Source of the DNA: Mangrovicoccus ximenensis
Lineage (GTDB): Bacteria; Pseudomonadota; Alphaproteobacteria; Rhodobacterales; Rhodobacteraceae
Length of the DNA stretch: 64,000 nucleotides
Assembly (NCBI RefSeq): GCF_003056725.1
Contig: NZ_QBKZ01000001.1
Span: forward strand, 915,922 to 979,921
Direction: 5' to 3'
Of the stretch, positions 19,829 to 28,121 are shown in pieces; the stretch's first letter is position 1; every line of letters starts with the position of its first letter. The position numbers and the translations under genes were made by a program. The notes under the pieces were generated by a model, which was not told the origin of the DNA, did not search any database, and was given only the letters and a program-made list of their open reading frames with translations.

Positions 19829-19890
19829 TTTTGGTATCCTTCCAGATAGCCGCGCTGCGTTGGGGCAGCGTGTCCCGAAGCCGCCTTTAA
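19829..19890 (-). ncRNA. serC-type structured leader RNA
   Basis: Immediately upstream of serC the transcript can form CGCTGC-CCCAAC-GCAGCG (19853-19870) and, abutting the start, TATC-TGGAAG-GATA (19835-19848). The latter places the Shine-Dalgarno GGAAGGA in a hairpin loop and arm. This two-hairpin layout next to a serC start matches, as far as I recall it, the conserved serC leader motif of Alphaproteobacteria. A regulatory role at translation initiation is inferred. Covariance-model scoring was not possible here. Confidence 0.6.
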
Positions 19891-20209
19891 GGGATGCTCC
19901 GGGGTCGGGCAAGAGGGAAAATGCGTCGTTTCCGGCCTGTCGCAAAAATTTCCCGTTTCGGCTGCCGCGCCGGGAAATGCGCCGCGATGCGGTGGCCGCT
20001 CGGCGCGGCAGCTATCTGTCCACGAACGGAAAAAGCGGCCTGCGGCCGCCCGGAAGTGTCGCAACCTCTGCCGCAAAAATTCTCTGGCAAAATGCGCCAA
20101 ATTGCCGGTTTCGGCATGCGCGGCAAGGGGTTCCGCGGGGTGCGCAATGGGATTCCGATGCCGGTCGCGCGGCTCTGGCAGGGCAGGGTCCGGCCTGCGG
20201 AAAGAGGGA

Positions 20210-20229
20210 GGGCGCCGGGGCCGGCGCCC
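20210..20229 (-). terminator. terminator of the 32-codon small gene
   Basis: GGGCGCCGG (20210-20218) pairs with CCGGCGCCC (20221-20229). On the minus strand it is followed by CTCCCTCTTTCC. It lies directly after the small-gene stop. Confidence 0.5.
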
Positions 20230-20232
20230 CCG

Positions 20233-20331
20233 TCAGCGGCGCACCATCGAGATGGGCGTGTAGAAGCGGCTGGTCAGCTCTTCGCCGAAGATCCGGACGA
20301 GGGCGTCATAGGTGATGCGGGGCACGGGCAT
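20233..20331 (-). CDS. small protein of 32 residues, unknown function
   Basis: A complete short gene: ATG at 20331, stop TGA at 20233-20235. The peptide opens MPVPRITYDALVRIFGEE and ends with an amphipathic, basic TSRFYTPISMVRR. It is preceded by AAGGAGAG at good spacing, by a plausible sigma-70 promoter 56-84 bases upstream, and followed by a GC hairpin, so it has the full dress of an independently expressed gene. It sits between divergently placed serC and serB. I do not recognise the family. No TM segment or signal peptide is visible. Conservation in related genomes would be the decisive test. Confidence 0.6.
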   Translation of the reverse strand: MPVPRITYDALVRIFGEELTSRFYTPISMVRR

Positions 20332-20386
20332 GGGACTCTCCTTGGTCACGTGTACCGTCGTTGGTTTTTTGTTAACGGTTCAAATG

Positions 20387-20415
20387 AAATAAAGTTTCTA
20401 TGTAAGCGCAGTCAA
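20387..20415 (-). promoter_or_regulatory. putative promoter of the 32-codon gene
   Basis: On the minus strand TTGACT (20410-20415) and TTATTT (20387-20392) are 17 bases apart in an unusually AT-rich patch. TGTAAGCGC lies in the spacer region. The start codon of the small gene is 56 bases downstream. Confidence 0.5.
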
Positions 20416-20596
20416 TAATACTAAAGTTGCTTAGATAGGGCGCGTAGGGATTTCCGGTCCGGAGTCCGGTGAGGATTCCGGACCACTGCATGCCCAAGTT
20501 GTTGAATTTGCGGCGCCGCCGCGCCGCGTCACGCCGGGACTGGTTTTTCCCTTGCAGCCATGGGATAGGGGCGCCGAACCGATCCGGAGGCCTCCC

Positions 20597-21472
20597 ATGT
20601 ACATCGCCACGCTCCTGACCAATCCCGCCGCGCCCTGTCTCGATGCCGCGACGGCCGAGTCGCTGGCGGAGGCCTGGGGCGGCGGCGCGCTGCGCTGGCT
20701 GGCGCCGGGCGAGGCCGCGGAATTCGCGCTCGGGACCCTGCCGGAGGACCTGTGGGACCGCTGGGAGGCGCTGCAGGCACAGGGCATCGACCTGGCGGTC
20801 CAGCCGGCCGATGGCCGCCGCCGCCGGATGCTGCTGGCGGACATGGACAGCACGATGATCGGCCAGGAATGCATCGACGAGCTTGCCGACATGGCGGGCG
20901 TGGGCGAGCGGGTGAAGGACATCACCGCCCGCGCGATGAATGGCGAGCTGGATTTCGAGGGCGCGCTGGCCGAGCGGGTCGGGCTTCTGGCCGGGCTGCC
21001 GGAAAGCGTGATCGCCGAGGTATATGACGCGCGCATCACCATGGCGCCGGGCGGCAAGGTGCTGATCGCGACGATGAAGGCCAATGGCGGCCATGCCGCG
21101 CTGGTCTCGGGCGGCTTCACCGCCTTTACCGAGCGGGTGGCGGCCGAGCTCGGCTTCGACGAGCACCGCGCCAACACGCTGCTGGCCGAGGGCGGCAAGC
21201 TGACCGGCGATGTCGGGCGGCCGATCCTCGGGCGCGAGGCCAAGGTCGAGGCGCTGCACCAGATCAGCGCGCGGCTGGGCTTTTCTGCCGCCGAAGTGAT
21301 CGCGGTTGGCGACGGTGCCAATGATCTGGGCATGCTGCACGAAGCGGGGGCAGGCGTGGCACTCCATGCCAAGCCGTCGGTGGCTGCACAGGCCAAGCTC
21401 CGGGTGAATCACGGAGATTTGACGGCGCTGCTGTTCCTGCAAGGCTATTCCAAGGCGGAATTCGTGCTGTGA
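20597..21472 (+). CDS. serB: phosphoserine phosphatase
   Basis: 291 residues: an N-terminal ACT-like region (about 1-75) and a HAD phosphatase domain. The nucleophile is Asp in LLADMDSTMIGQE; motif II Ser is in ALVSGGFTAF, motif III Lys in GREAKVEAL, and motif IV is GDGANDLGML. It catalyses the last step of serine synthesis. ATG 20597 follows GGAGG. It is transcribed away from serC-serA, so the three genes form a split serine locus in one place. Confidence 0.95.
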   Translation: MYIATLLTNPAAPCLDAATAESLAEAWGGGALRWLAPGEAAEFALGTLPEDLWDRWEALQAQGIDLAVQPADGRRRRMLLADMDSTMIGQECIDELADMAGVGERVKDITARAMNGELDFEGALAERVGLLAGLPESVIAEVYDARITMAPGGKVLIATMKANGGHAALVSGGFTAFTERVAAELGFDEHRANTLLAEGGKLTGDVGRPILGREAKVEALHQISARLGFSAAEVIAVGDGANDLGMLHEAGAGVALHAKPSVAAQAKLRVNHGDLTALLFLQGYSKAEFVL

Positions 21473-21617
21473 GGGCTGCTGCCCGGGGTCACATCCCGGG
21501 GGCTGCATTTGGAATCGGTTCGAAGCTGCGCTATCGTCGCGGCGACTGAGGCAAGTGCCGGGCAGGCCGCCGCCAAGAGCGGGCCGTTCCGGTACGGAAG
21601 AGGTTTAGGAGGCGGAA

Positions 21618-22160
21618 TTGATCAACCGGCTGGTTCTCGGACTGGGGATGGGGCTCGGCATGTGGCTGACCCCCGCCGTGGCGCAGGTTGCCAACAATCC
21701 GGTCGGGGCGAAGACCGACTGGACGATCTATGTCGAGGATGATCCCAAGCAATGCTGGGTCGTCGCGGCGCCCGAAGCGGGCAAGTCCACTGCCACGCGG
21801 GGCGGCCGTCCGGTCGCGGTCCAGCGCGGCGACATCTTCCTGTTCGTCTCGTTCTGGCCGAAGGATGCCAGCGGCGGCGGCATGGGCGAGGTGTCGTTCA
21901 TGGGCGGCTACGACTTCGCAGATGGCGAACCGGTGGTGCTGGAGATCGGCGACTCGAAATTCGACCTCTTCGCCGAGGGCGACGTCGCCTGGGCGACCTC
22001 CGCCGAGCAGGACCGCCAGATCGCGGCCGCGATGAAGGCCGGGGCCGAGGCGAAGATCACCGGGCTGTCGCAGCGCTCGGGCACCACGACGCAGGACACG
22101 TTCTCGCTGATGGGCTTCACCGCCGCCTACGAGGACGCGGAGCGCCGCTGCGGCCAGTGA
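21618..22160 (+). CDS. IalB-family (invasion-associated locus B) exported protein
   Basis: 180 residues with a signal peptide (hydrophobic GLGMGLGMWLTPAVAQ, cleavage probably after the AQ near residue 23) and an IalB domain: DWTIYVEDDPKQCWVVAAP, then FLFVSFWP, FADGEPVVLEIGDSKFDLF and a C-terminal Cys. IalB-like proteins are periplasmic in many free-living Alphaproteobacteria and their biochemical role is unknown; the invasion label comes from Bartonella. The start is TTG at 21618, fixed by an AGGAGG five bases upstream. Confidence 0.85.
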   Translation: MINRLVLGLGMGLGMWLTPAVAQVANNPVGAKTDWTIYVEDDPKQCWVVAAPEAGKSTATRGGRPVAVQRGDIFLFVSFWPKDASGGGMGEVSFMGGYDFADGEPVVLEIGDSKFDLFAEGDVAWATSAEQDRQIAAAMKAGAEAKITGLSQRSGTTTQDTFSLMGFTAAYEDAERRCGQ

Positions 22161-22209
22161 GCCGCACCAGGGGGGCGGCCGGATGCGGCCGCTGCCTTCC
22201 CGCCGTATC

Positions 22210-22740
22210 TCAGACCTTTACGAGTGTCCCGAAGATCCGGTCCTTGTGCTCGTCCATGTAGATCCGCAGCCAGGGCGTGAACCGTGCCGGGCGCCGCGCC
22301 ACTTCGGCGGCGAGGTCGTAGATGCCGATCCATTCGACCTGCATCACTTCCTCGGGATTGGGCCGCACCGGGATCTGCCGGTTGGCATGGGCCAGGAAGA
22401 TGTCCACGACCTCGTGCTCGATCATGCCGTTGCCGACATCGGCACGGTATTCGACCGTGTCGCGCAGCGCCGGGTAGAGCCCGGTGATGCCCAGTTCCTC
22501 GCGCAGGCGGCGCACCGCGCAGTCAGAGGATTTCTCGTTCCATTTCGGATGGGTGCAAACCGTGTTCGCCCAGAGCCCCGGCGTATGGTATTTCGACATC
22601 GCGCGGCGCTGGATCAGCACGTTCTGCCCGTCCATCACGAAGACGGATACCGCAGGGTGTTTCAACCCGTTGCGGTGCACCTCCAGCTTGTCGAGAGGCG
22701 TCAGCTTGCCATTGACCCATGCCGGGATCTTGTCTGTCAT
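22210..22740 (-). CDS. idi: isopentenyl-diphosphate delta-isomerase, type 1
   Basis: 176-residue Nudix-fold IPP isomerase that interconverts IPP and DMAPP for carotenoid, quinone and bacteriochlorophyll side chains. Key segments: the catalytic Cys in LWANTVCTHPKWNE, the Nudix helix RRLREELGI, the Glu-rich IEHEVVDIFLAH, and PEEVMQVEWIGI with the catalytic Glu. Length is normal. The ATG at 22740 has only a weak ribosome binding site. No photosynthesis genes are visible nearby, so it does not prove phototrophy. Confidence 0.92.
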   Translation of the reverse strand: MTDKIPAWVNGKLTPLDKLEVHRNGLKHPAVSVFVMDGQNVLIQRRAMSKYHTPGLWANTVCTHPKWNEKSSDCAVRRLREELGITGLYPALRDTVEYRADVGNGMIEHEVVDIFLAHANRQIPVRPNPEEVMQVEWIGIYDLAAEVARRPARFTPWLRIYMDEHKDRIFGTLVKV

Positions 22741-23075
22741 GCGTCGGTCTTGGTTGCGGGACTCTGTACTGGTCGGAGGGCTTTCGGCCCGGGATTCCGC
22801 GCGGGGCGGGTGTCGTGCGGACCGCCAGCCGGCGGCCTGCGAGCAATCTACGCGGGGTTGGACCGGCTTTGCACGCCGACAACATGACACAGGCGGGGCC
22901 GGATTGCGCGACGGGGGCGCGACGAAGGTGCCGCCGCCTCATCTGGGTGCGCTGCTTTCGTCGGCGTTTGCCCATTCGCGCGGCGATTGGGCTGGTCCGG
23001 GCGGAGATCATGGTTAAGTCTGCGCGGCGGCGCAGCCGCGCCGGTCCGTCATGCCGCATGCAGGAGAGAGTTGCC
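22741..23075. other. 335-bp intergenic region between idi and cytochrome c2
   Basis: A divergent promoter region. Frames on both strands are open, but no family, start site or codon pattern supports a gene. No strong promoter match was seen. Confidence 0.4.
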
Positions 23076-23495
23076 ATGTTCCACCGTACCGTTCCCCCCC
23101 TTGCCGCGCTGCTGCTTTTGGCGGCGCCTGCCCTTGCCGACGGCGATCCTGCCGCGGGCGAGAAGGCGTTCCGGCAATGCCAGGCCTGCCATGTGGTGCG
23201 CAATGATGCGGGCGAGGTGCTGGCCGGGCGTACGGCGAAGACCGGGCCGAATCTCTACGGGCTCCACGGCCGGGTGATGGGCGCGGAACAGGATTTCGCC
23301 TATTCCGAGGCCTTCGGCGAGGCACATGGGAACGGCCATGTCTGGGACGAGGAGTCCTTCGTCGCCTATGTCCAGGACCCGGCGGGCTATCTGGAAGAGG
23401 TGATCGGCCACAAGGCGCGCAGCAAGATGACCTTCCGGCTGCGCAAGGAGCAGGATGCCCGCGACATCTGGGCCTTCATCGGCACGCTCGACTGA
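23076..23495 (+). CDS. cytochrome c2 (class I c-type cytochrome)
   Basis: 139 residues: a Sec signal peptide ending ALA at about 21, then a mature monohaem cytochrome. The haem site CQACH is at residues 35-39, followed by AKTGPNLYGLHGRVMG. The probable axial Met lies in ARSKMTFRL about 20 residues before the C-terminus, which ends RDIWAFIGTL. This is the c2 layout of Rhodobacter, a periplasmic electron carrier between the bc1 complex and oxidases or a reaction centre. The upstream AGGAGAG gives a firm start at 23076. Confidence 0.9.
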   Translation: MFHRTVPPLAALLLLAAPALADGDPAAGEKAFRQCQACHVVRNDAGEVLAGRTAKTGPNLYGLHGRVMGAEQDFAYSEAFGEAHGNGHVWDEESFVAYVQDPAGYLEEVIGHKARSKMTFRLRKEQDARDIWAFIGTLD

Positions 23496-23516
23496 CCGGC
23501 GGCCGGGCCCGCCGCC

Positions 23517-24146
23517 TCAGCGGGTCCTGTCGGTGCCGTAGCGGGCGAGGAACATGTCGACCGCCGAGGTGATGATCCGCTCGACATCCTCCTCGGTAAC
23601 CTCGGAAATCATGTTGAACATCAGCCGCGACCACAGATGCGCCTTGCACAGCTCGGTGAACTGTTCGGCGGCGAAGTCGCAATCCTCGATCTCGAGCTCG
23701 CCCGCCTCGACGGCGCTGCGGAAGAAATCGGCGATGCTGCGCCGCGCCTGTTCCGGCCCCGAGCGGTAGAACTCGCGGCCGAGCTCGGGGAAACGCTCCG
23801 CCTCGGCGACGCAGAGCCGGAACACGCTCTGGCCGAATTCCGACAGCACGAAGCCGGTCAGCCGCTGGGCGATGTCGGTCAGGGTCTCGCGCACCGAGCG
23901 GCCGGTCTGCGCCAGCGCGCGGGCCTGTTCGCTCTGGCGCTGGCATTCGCAGCGGGCAACCTCGAGGAACAGCTGCCGCTTGTCGGAGAAATAGCTGTAG
24001 AGCGTCGCCTTCGACACCCCGGCGGACTTGGCGATCGCGTCGACGCTGGCGCCTTCGAAACCTTCCTGCATGAAGATCTCGCGGGCGCCGGCGACCACCT
24101 GGTCGTATTTGCGGCCGCGTTTCACCTCGGGACTGAGATCGTTCAC
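23517..24146 (-). CDS. TetR/AcrR-family transcriptional regulator
   Basis: 209 residues. HTH at about 14-60: ASVDAIAKSAGVSKATLYSYF, the canonical TetR recognition helix. The C-terminal ligand domain (about 80-205) resembles the AefR-like type (FRLCVAEAERFPELGREFY). TetR proteins usually repress an adjacent gene and are released by a small ligand. The divergent HAD hydrolase and the MFS carrier beyond it are the natural targets; a palindrome at 24239-24254 is a candidate operator. Confidence 0.9.
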   Translation of the reverse strand: MNDLSPEVKRGRKYDQVVAGAREIFMQEGFEGASVDAIAKSAGVSKATLYSYFSDKRQLFLEVARCECQRQSEQARALAQTGRSVRETLTDIAQRLTGFVLSEFGQSVFRLCVAEAERFPELGREFYRSGPEQARRSIADFFRSAVEAGELEIEDCDFAAEQFTELCKAHLWSRLMFNMISEVTEEDVERIITSAVDMFLARYGTDRTR

Positions 24147-24238
24147 GCCTGGTCCTCCTGGGCATTGCTGTGCTCGGCGGGTCCGGCATCCCCTCCGGTC
24201 CTGTCTTCCAGATAGTATGCCGGGATGGCCGCGGGAAG

Positions 24239-24254
24239 TGAACCATGCGGTTCA
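24239..24254. promoter_or_regulatory. perfect palindrome, candidate TetR operator
   Basis: TGAACC-ATGC-GGTTCA lies between the TetR gene (start 24146) and the divergent HAD gene (start 24343). The six-base arms match perfectly. Assignment to this regulator is by position only. Confidence 0.45.
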
Positions 24255-24342
24255 ACCTGCCGGGACCCGCGACCCGATGCCCGGTGCTCCGGCGCGGCGC
24301 CCGCGCTATCACGGGGGCGCCAGGGCGATGCAGGAGACGGCG

Positions 24343-24963
24343 ATGACAGTGGATGCGGTGATTTTCGACATCGGCAACGTGCTGATCGAATGGCAGCCCG
24401 AACGGTATTACGACCGGACCGTGGGCGAGGCGCGCCGCCGCGCGATGTTCGAGGCGGTCGATCTGCATGCGATGAATGACGAGGTCGACCGGGGCGGCGA
24501 TTTCACCGCGACGATCTATGCCGCCGCCGAGCAATATCCCGAGTTCCGCGACGAGATCCGGCAATGGCACGACAACTGGATCGAGCTGGCGAGCCCGGAG
24601 ATCCCGCGCTCGGTCCGGCTGCTGCGGGCGCTGCGGGCGAAGGGCGTGCCGGTCTTCGCGCTGACCAATTTCGGCATCGGCAGCTTCGACTATGCCGAGA
24701 CGCAATACCCGTTCCTCGGCGAGTTCGACCGCCGCTACATCTCGGGGCACATGCAGGTGATCAAGCCCGATCCGCGGATCTACGAGATGGTGGAGCAGGA
24801 TTGCGGCCTCGCGCCGGAGCGCCTGCTTTTCGCCGATGACCGCGCCGACAACATCGCCGCGGCTGCCGCGCGCGGCTGGCAGGTGCATCATTTCACCGGC
24901 CCGGAAGGCTGGGCGGAGACCCTTGTCGCCAAGGGGCTCCTGAGTGCGGCGGAGGCGGCCTAG
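24343..24963 (+). CDS. HAD-family hydrolase (haloacid dehalogenase/YihX-like)
   Basis: 206 residues. Motif I is VIFDIGNVLIEW, with the nucleophile Asp followed by Gly-Asn (typical of YihX-type sugar phosphatases rather than DxD). Motif II is FALTNFG, motif III Lys is in QVIKPDPRIYE, and motif IV is LLFADDRADNI. The likely role is a small phosphatase; substrate unknown. ATG 24343 is chosen because AGGAG sits six bases upstream. Its stop overlaps the end of the convergent MFS gene by four bases. Confidence 0.88.
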   Translation: MTVDAVIFDIGNVLIEWQPERYYDRTVGEARRRAMFEAVDLHAMNDEVDRGGDFTATIYAAAEQYPEFRDEIRQWHDNWIELASPEIPRSVRLLRALRAKGVPVFALTNFGIGSFDYAETQYPFLGEFDRRYISGHMQVIKPDPRIYEMVEQDCGLAPERLLFADDRADNIAAAAARGWQVHHFTGPEGWAETLVAKGLLSAAEAA

Positions 24964-26186
24964 GCCACGGCCACGGAGCGCTCGCGCACCGGCAGGTGAA
25001 CGACAACGCTGAGCGCTCCGACGACGACCCCGACCCACCAGACGGCGGTATAGTCGCCGGTCAGGTCGTACATCCGCCCGCCCAGCCAGACGCCGAGGAA
25101 GCTGCCCAGCTGGTGCGAGAAGAACACGATGCCGTAGAGCGTGCCCATGTAGCGCAGCCCGTAGAGATGCGCGACGAGGCCCGAGGTCAAGGGCACGGTG
25201 GCCAGCCAGAGCGCGCCCATCACCACCGAGAAAACCAGCACGGTTGCGGGGGTGATCGGCATCAGGATGAACCAGGCCGAGATCAGCGTCCGCCCGGCAT
25301 AGATGCCCGAGAGCAGGTATTTCTTCGGGAATCGGTTGCCGAGCCAGCCCGCGGTCAGCGTGCCCGCGATATTGGCCATGCCGATCACCGCGATCGACAC
25401 CGCGCCGAGCGCCGAGGTGGTGCCGATGCCCAGGTTTGCCAGCAGCGAGCCGTCGAGGATCGGGCCGCACATCTCGGTGACCAGCGCCGGGAAATGCGCG
25501 GTGACGAAGGCCAGCTGGTAGCCGCAGGAGAAGAAGCCGATGAAGATCAGCCCGTAGGACGGATCGCGCAGCGCCCGGCGCAGGATCTGGCCCAGCGTTT
25601 CCTCCAGCTCGGCGCGCGGCGCGACCGGCGCGCGCATCATCGGCAGCGCGAAGAGCGCCAGAAGGATCGCGGCGGCGAAAACCAGGAAGACCTGCTGCCA
25701 GGCCATGATGGACAGCAGCCCCTCGGCGACCGGCGCGCCGATCACCTGGCCCGCGCTGCCCGCGGCTGTGGCGATGGCCAGAGACATCGAGCGGTGCTCG
25801 GGCGCGGCGGCGCGGCCGACCACGGCGAGGATCACGCCGAAGCCGGTCCCGGCGATTCCGAAGCCGACGGCGATTTCCAGCAGCTGGTGCTGCAGCGGCA
25901 GGGTCGAGACCGAGGACAGCACCAGCCCCGCGGCATAGAGCAGGGCGCCCATGACGATCGCCTTGCGGTCGCCGATTTTCTCGGCGACGGCGCCGAAGAT
26001 CGGCTGGCCGATCCCCCAGGCGAGGTTCTGGATGGCGATGGCCAGCGAGAAATCCGCCCGCATCCAGCCGAACTCCTCGGCGACGGGGATCTGGAACACG
26101 CCGAAACTGGCACGGATCGCGAAGCTCACCAGCATGATGATGCAGCCTGCGACCAAGACGGGGGTAATCAGGGGGGCACGGGTCAT
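24960..26186 (-). CDS. MFS transporter
   Basis: 408 residues with about 12 TM segments. The intracellular loop AEKIGDRKAIVMGALL carries the MFS loop 2-3 motif, and GRAAAPEHRSMSLAIATAAG resembles the loop in oxalate/formate- and monocarboxylate-type carriers. The substrate is not predictable. It is in the same direction as the TetR gene but ends against the HAD hydrolase. About 77 bases separate its start from the GGDEF-EAL gene upstream. Confidence 0.88.
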   Translation of the reverse strand: MTRAPLITPVLVAGCIIMLVSFAIRASFGVFQIPVAEEFGWMRADFSLAIAIQNLAWGIGQPIFGAVAEKIGDRKAIVMGALLYAAGLVLSSVSTLPLQHQLLEIAVGFGIAGTGFGVILAVVGRAAAPEHRSMSLAIATAAGSAGQVIGAPVAEGLLSIMAWQQVFLVFAAAILLALFALPMMRAPVAPRAELEETLGQILRRALRDPSYGLIFIGFFSCGYQLAFVTAHFPALVTEMCGPILDGSLLANLGIGTTSALGAVSIAVIGMANIAGTLTAGWLGNRFPKKYLLSGIYAGRTLISAWFILMPITPATVLVFSVVMGALWLATVPLTSGLVAHLYGLRYMGTLYGIVFFSHQLGSFLGVWLGGRMYDLTGDYTAVWWVGVVVGALSVVVHLPVRERSVAVA

Positions 26187-26263
26187 GGGTCAGCAATGGC
26201 GACGTTCCCGAAGCCCGTCAAATTCCATTTGCTGATGGCCGCCATCACGCCGGGCGATGGACG

Positions 26264-27883
26264 TCAGCCGGCGTCGCGCTGCCGCTCCGGCGCAGCGGGC
26301 ACGTCATGCAGCGGTCCGACCTGGCCCTGGCTCCACTTGGTTTCCAGCAGCCAGGCGATCTGGTCGGCCGGGATCGCCTTCTCGAAGAGGAACCCCTGTC
26401 CCAGCGAGCAGTCGAGCGATTGCAGGAAGCCCAGATCGGTTTCGGATTCGATGCCCTCTGCGGTCACGTCCAGCTCCAGCCCGTTGGCGAGCGCCATGAT
26501 CCCCGACACGATCTTCTGGTTCTGCGGCTCGGCGGCGATGTTGGTGACGAAGCTGCGGTCGATCTTGATCCGGTCGAAGGGCAGCTTGCGCAGGCTGGCG
26601 AGGCTGGAATAGCCGGTGCCGAAATCGTCGAGCGCGACCTTGATGCCGAGCGCCTTGAGCGCGTCGAGCTTGGCGCGGGCCATGTCGAAATCGTGGATGA
26701 TCGAGCTTTCCGTCACTTCGATGGTCAGCCGGGCGGGATCGAAGCCGCACTCCTCCAGGATCTGCTTGATCTGCTCGACCAAGGTGGCATCGCGGAACTG
26801 GAAGGGCGAGAGGTTGAAGGAAATCGACAGCTTCGGGTTCCAGCTCCGGGCCGACTGGCAGGCCTCGCGCAGCAGGCCGAAGCCGAGATTGCCGATCTGC
26901 CCGCTGTCTTCGGCGATGCCGATGAAGACATCCGGCGGGATCGGACCGCGGACCGGATGGGTCCAGCGGGCCAGCACCTCGAACCCGGTCAGCGTGCCGG
27001 TCTCGATCTGGATGATCGGCTGGAACCAGGGCTGGATCTCGGATTTGGCGATGGCCTCGCGCAGGTCGGCTTCGATCGCGGCGCGTTCATGGGAGCGGCG
27101 GTCGAGCTCGGCATCGTACCAGGTGACCTGGCCGCGCCCGGCGCTCTTCGACATGTAGAGCGCCTTGTCGGCGCGGCGCAGTGCTTCGGACCAGGGGCTG
27201 TCGGTCCGCCAGGACACCAGCCCGATGCTGCAGCCGACGAAGATCCGGCTCTGCCCGAATTCGACCGGGCTTTCCATCAGGTGCAGGATTCGCCGCGCCA
27301 TGCGTTCGGCCAGACGCGCATCGACCTCTTCCGAGAAGATCACCGCGAATTCGTCGCCGCCGAGCCGCGCAAGCTGGCCGTTGCCGTCCAGTTCCGTGCC
27401 GATGCGCCGTGCCACCGCCTGCAGCGTGGCATCGCCCGCGGCATGGCCGTAGAGATCGTTGACCGGCTTGAACCGGTCGAGATCCATCATCGCGATGATC
27501 CGGTCGCTGCGGCACGGCCGGGCCTGCCCGATCTCTTCGAGCGCCCCGGAAAAGGCGCGGCGGTTCATCAGGCCGGTCAGCGGATCGTGGCGGGCATTGG
27601 TTTCCGCGCGCTGCTTCAGCCTTTCGCGCTCCGCGTTGAGCAGGTTCAGCCGGCGCCACTGGTAGATGCTGGTGAAGGTCAGCGCGGCGGTGAGGTTCAG
27701 CACCAGGAGCGCCAGCTCGTCGAGCTCCATCTCCTCGTGGGCCCGGCTGAAGTCGTAGAAGTGTTCGAACAGCTCGAACTGCGTCAGCAGCGGCCAGCTG
27801 CCGATCGCGGTGGCAAAGGCCAGGATCGGGACGGCGTGGGTCCTGGCCGTCTCCCGCAGGTTCTGCAGAACTTTCCACCGCAT
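26264..27883 (-). CDS. GGDEF-EAL bifunctional c-di-GMP protein
   Basis: 539 residues: two N-terminal TM segments (about 18-38 and 55-80), GGDEF domain (about 98-260) with an intact LGGDEFAV active site and DLDRFKPVNDLYGH metal site, then an EAL domain (about 270-520) with FEVLARW (EVL in place of EAL, common in active enzymes), NLSPFQF, EVTESS, ALDDFGTGYSS, KIDRSFV and TAEGIES. Both synthesis and hydrolysis are possible on sequence. It is the second EAL protein in the window. Confidence 0.93.
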   Translation of the reverse strand: MRWKVLQNLRETARTHAVPILAFATAIGSWPLLTQFELFEHFYDFSRAHEEMELDELALLVLNLTAALTFTSIYQWRRLNLLNAERERLKQRAETNARHDPLTGLMNRRAFSGALEEIGQARPCRSDRIIAMMDLDRFKPVNDLYGHAAGDATLQAVARRIGTELDGNGQLARLGGDEFAVIFSEEVDARLAERMARRILHLMESPVEFGQSRIFVGCSIGLVSWRTDSPWSEALRRADKALYMSKSAGRGQVTWYDAELDRRSHERAAIEADLREAIAKSEIQPWFQPIIQIETGTLTGFEVLARWTHPVRGPIPPDVFIGIAEDSGQIGNLGFGLLREACQSARSWNPKLSISFNLSPFQFRDATLVEQIKQILEECGFDPARLTIEVTESSIIHDFDMARAKLDALKALGIKVALDDFGTGYSSLASLRKLPFDRIKIDRSFVTNIAAEPQNQKIVSGIMALANGLELDVTAEGIESETDLGFLQSLDCSLGQGFLFEKAIPADQIAWLLETKWSQGQVGPLHDVPAAPERQRDAG

Positions 27884-28011
27884 GCCGTTCCCCTGGCGCC
27901 GCTTCAGGGCCGTGGCGTAGCCGGGAAAGCCCTATCGGGCGGTAAAGCAGCGCCGGGAAAGTGCCTCCCAGTTTAATCCAATTGTCGGGAAACCGGGGGG
28001 GCAGCGGGCCG

Positions 28012-28121
28012 TCAGCCGGCGTCGGCGGCGTAGCGCAGGCCGATCTCGCCGCGGATCCGGTCCATGGCCGCCATGACCGCCACCGTGTCCGCGGGGCTCA
28101 TGCGCGGGTCGGCGCGGCGGC
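28012..28121 (-). pseudogene. Gfo/Idh/MocA-family dehydrogenase, C-terminal fragment
   Basis: About 36 codons ending at TGA 28012-28014. The residues RADPRMSPADTVAVMAAMD, then RIRGEIGLRY, match the C-terminal helix and tail of Gfo/Idh/MocA oxidoreductases, where a tail of this kind ends NAD-dependent sugar dehydrogenases. All of the Rossmann fold and catalytic domain are missing. The fragment abuts the next gene, which has lost its first codons, so one event removed the 5' ends of two divergent genes. Confidence 0.6.

Noticed and set aside
19829-19945. Extension of serC to an upstream ATG at 19945
   Set aside because: The extra residues overlap the structured leader and do not occur in SerC. 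The ribosome binding site belongs to 19828.
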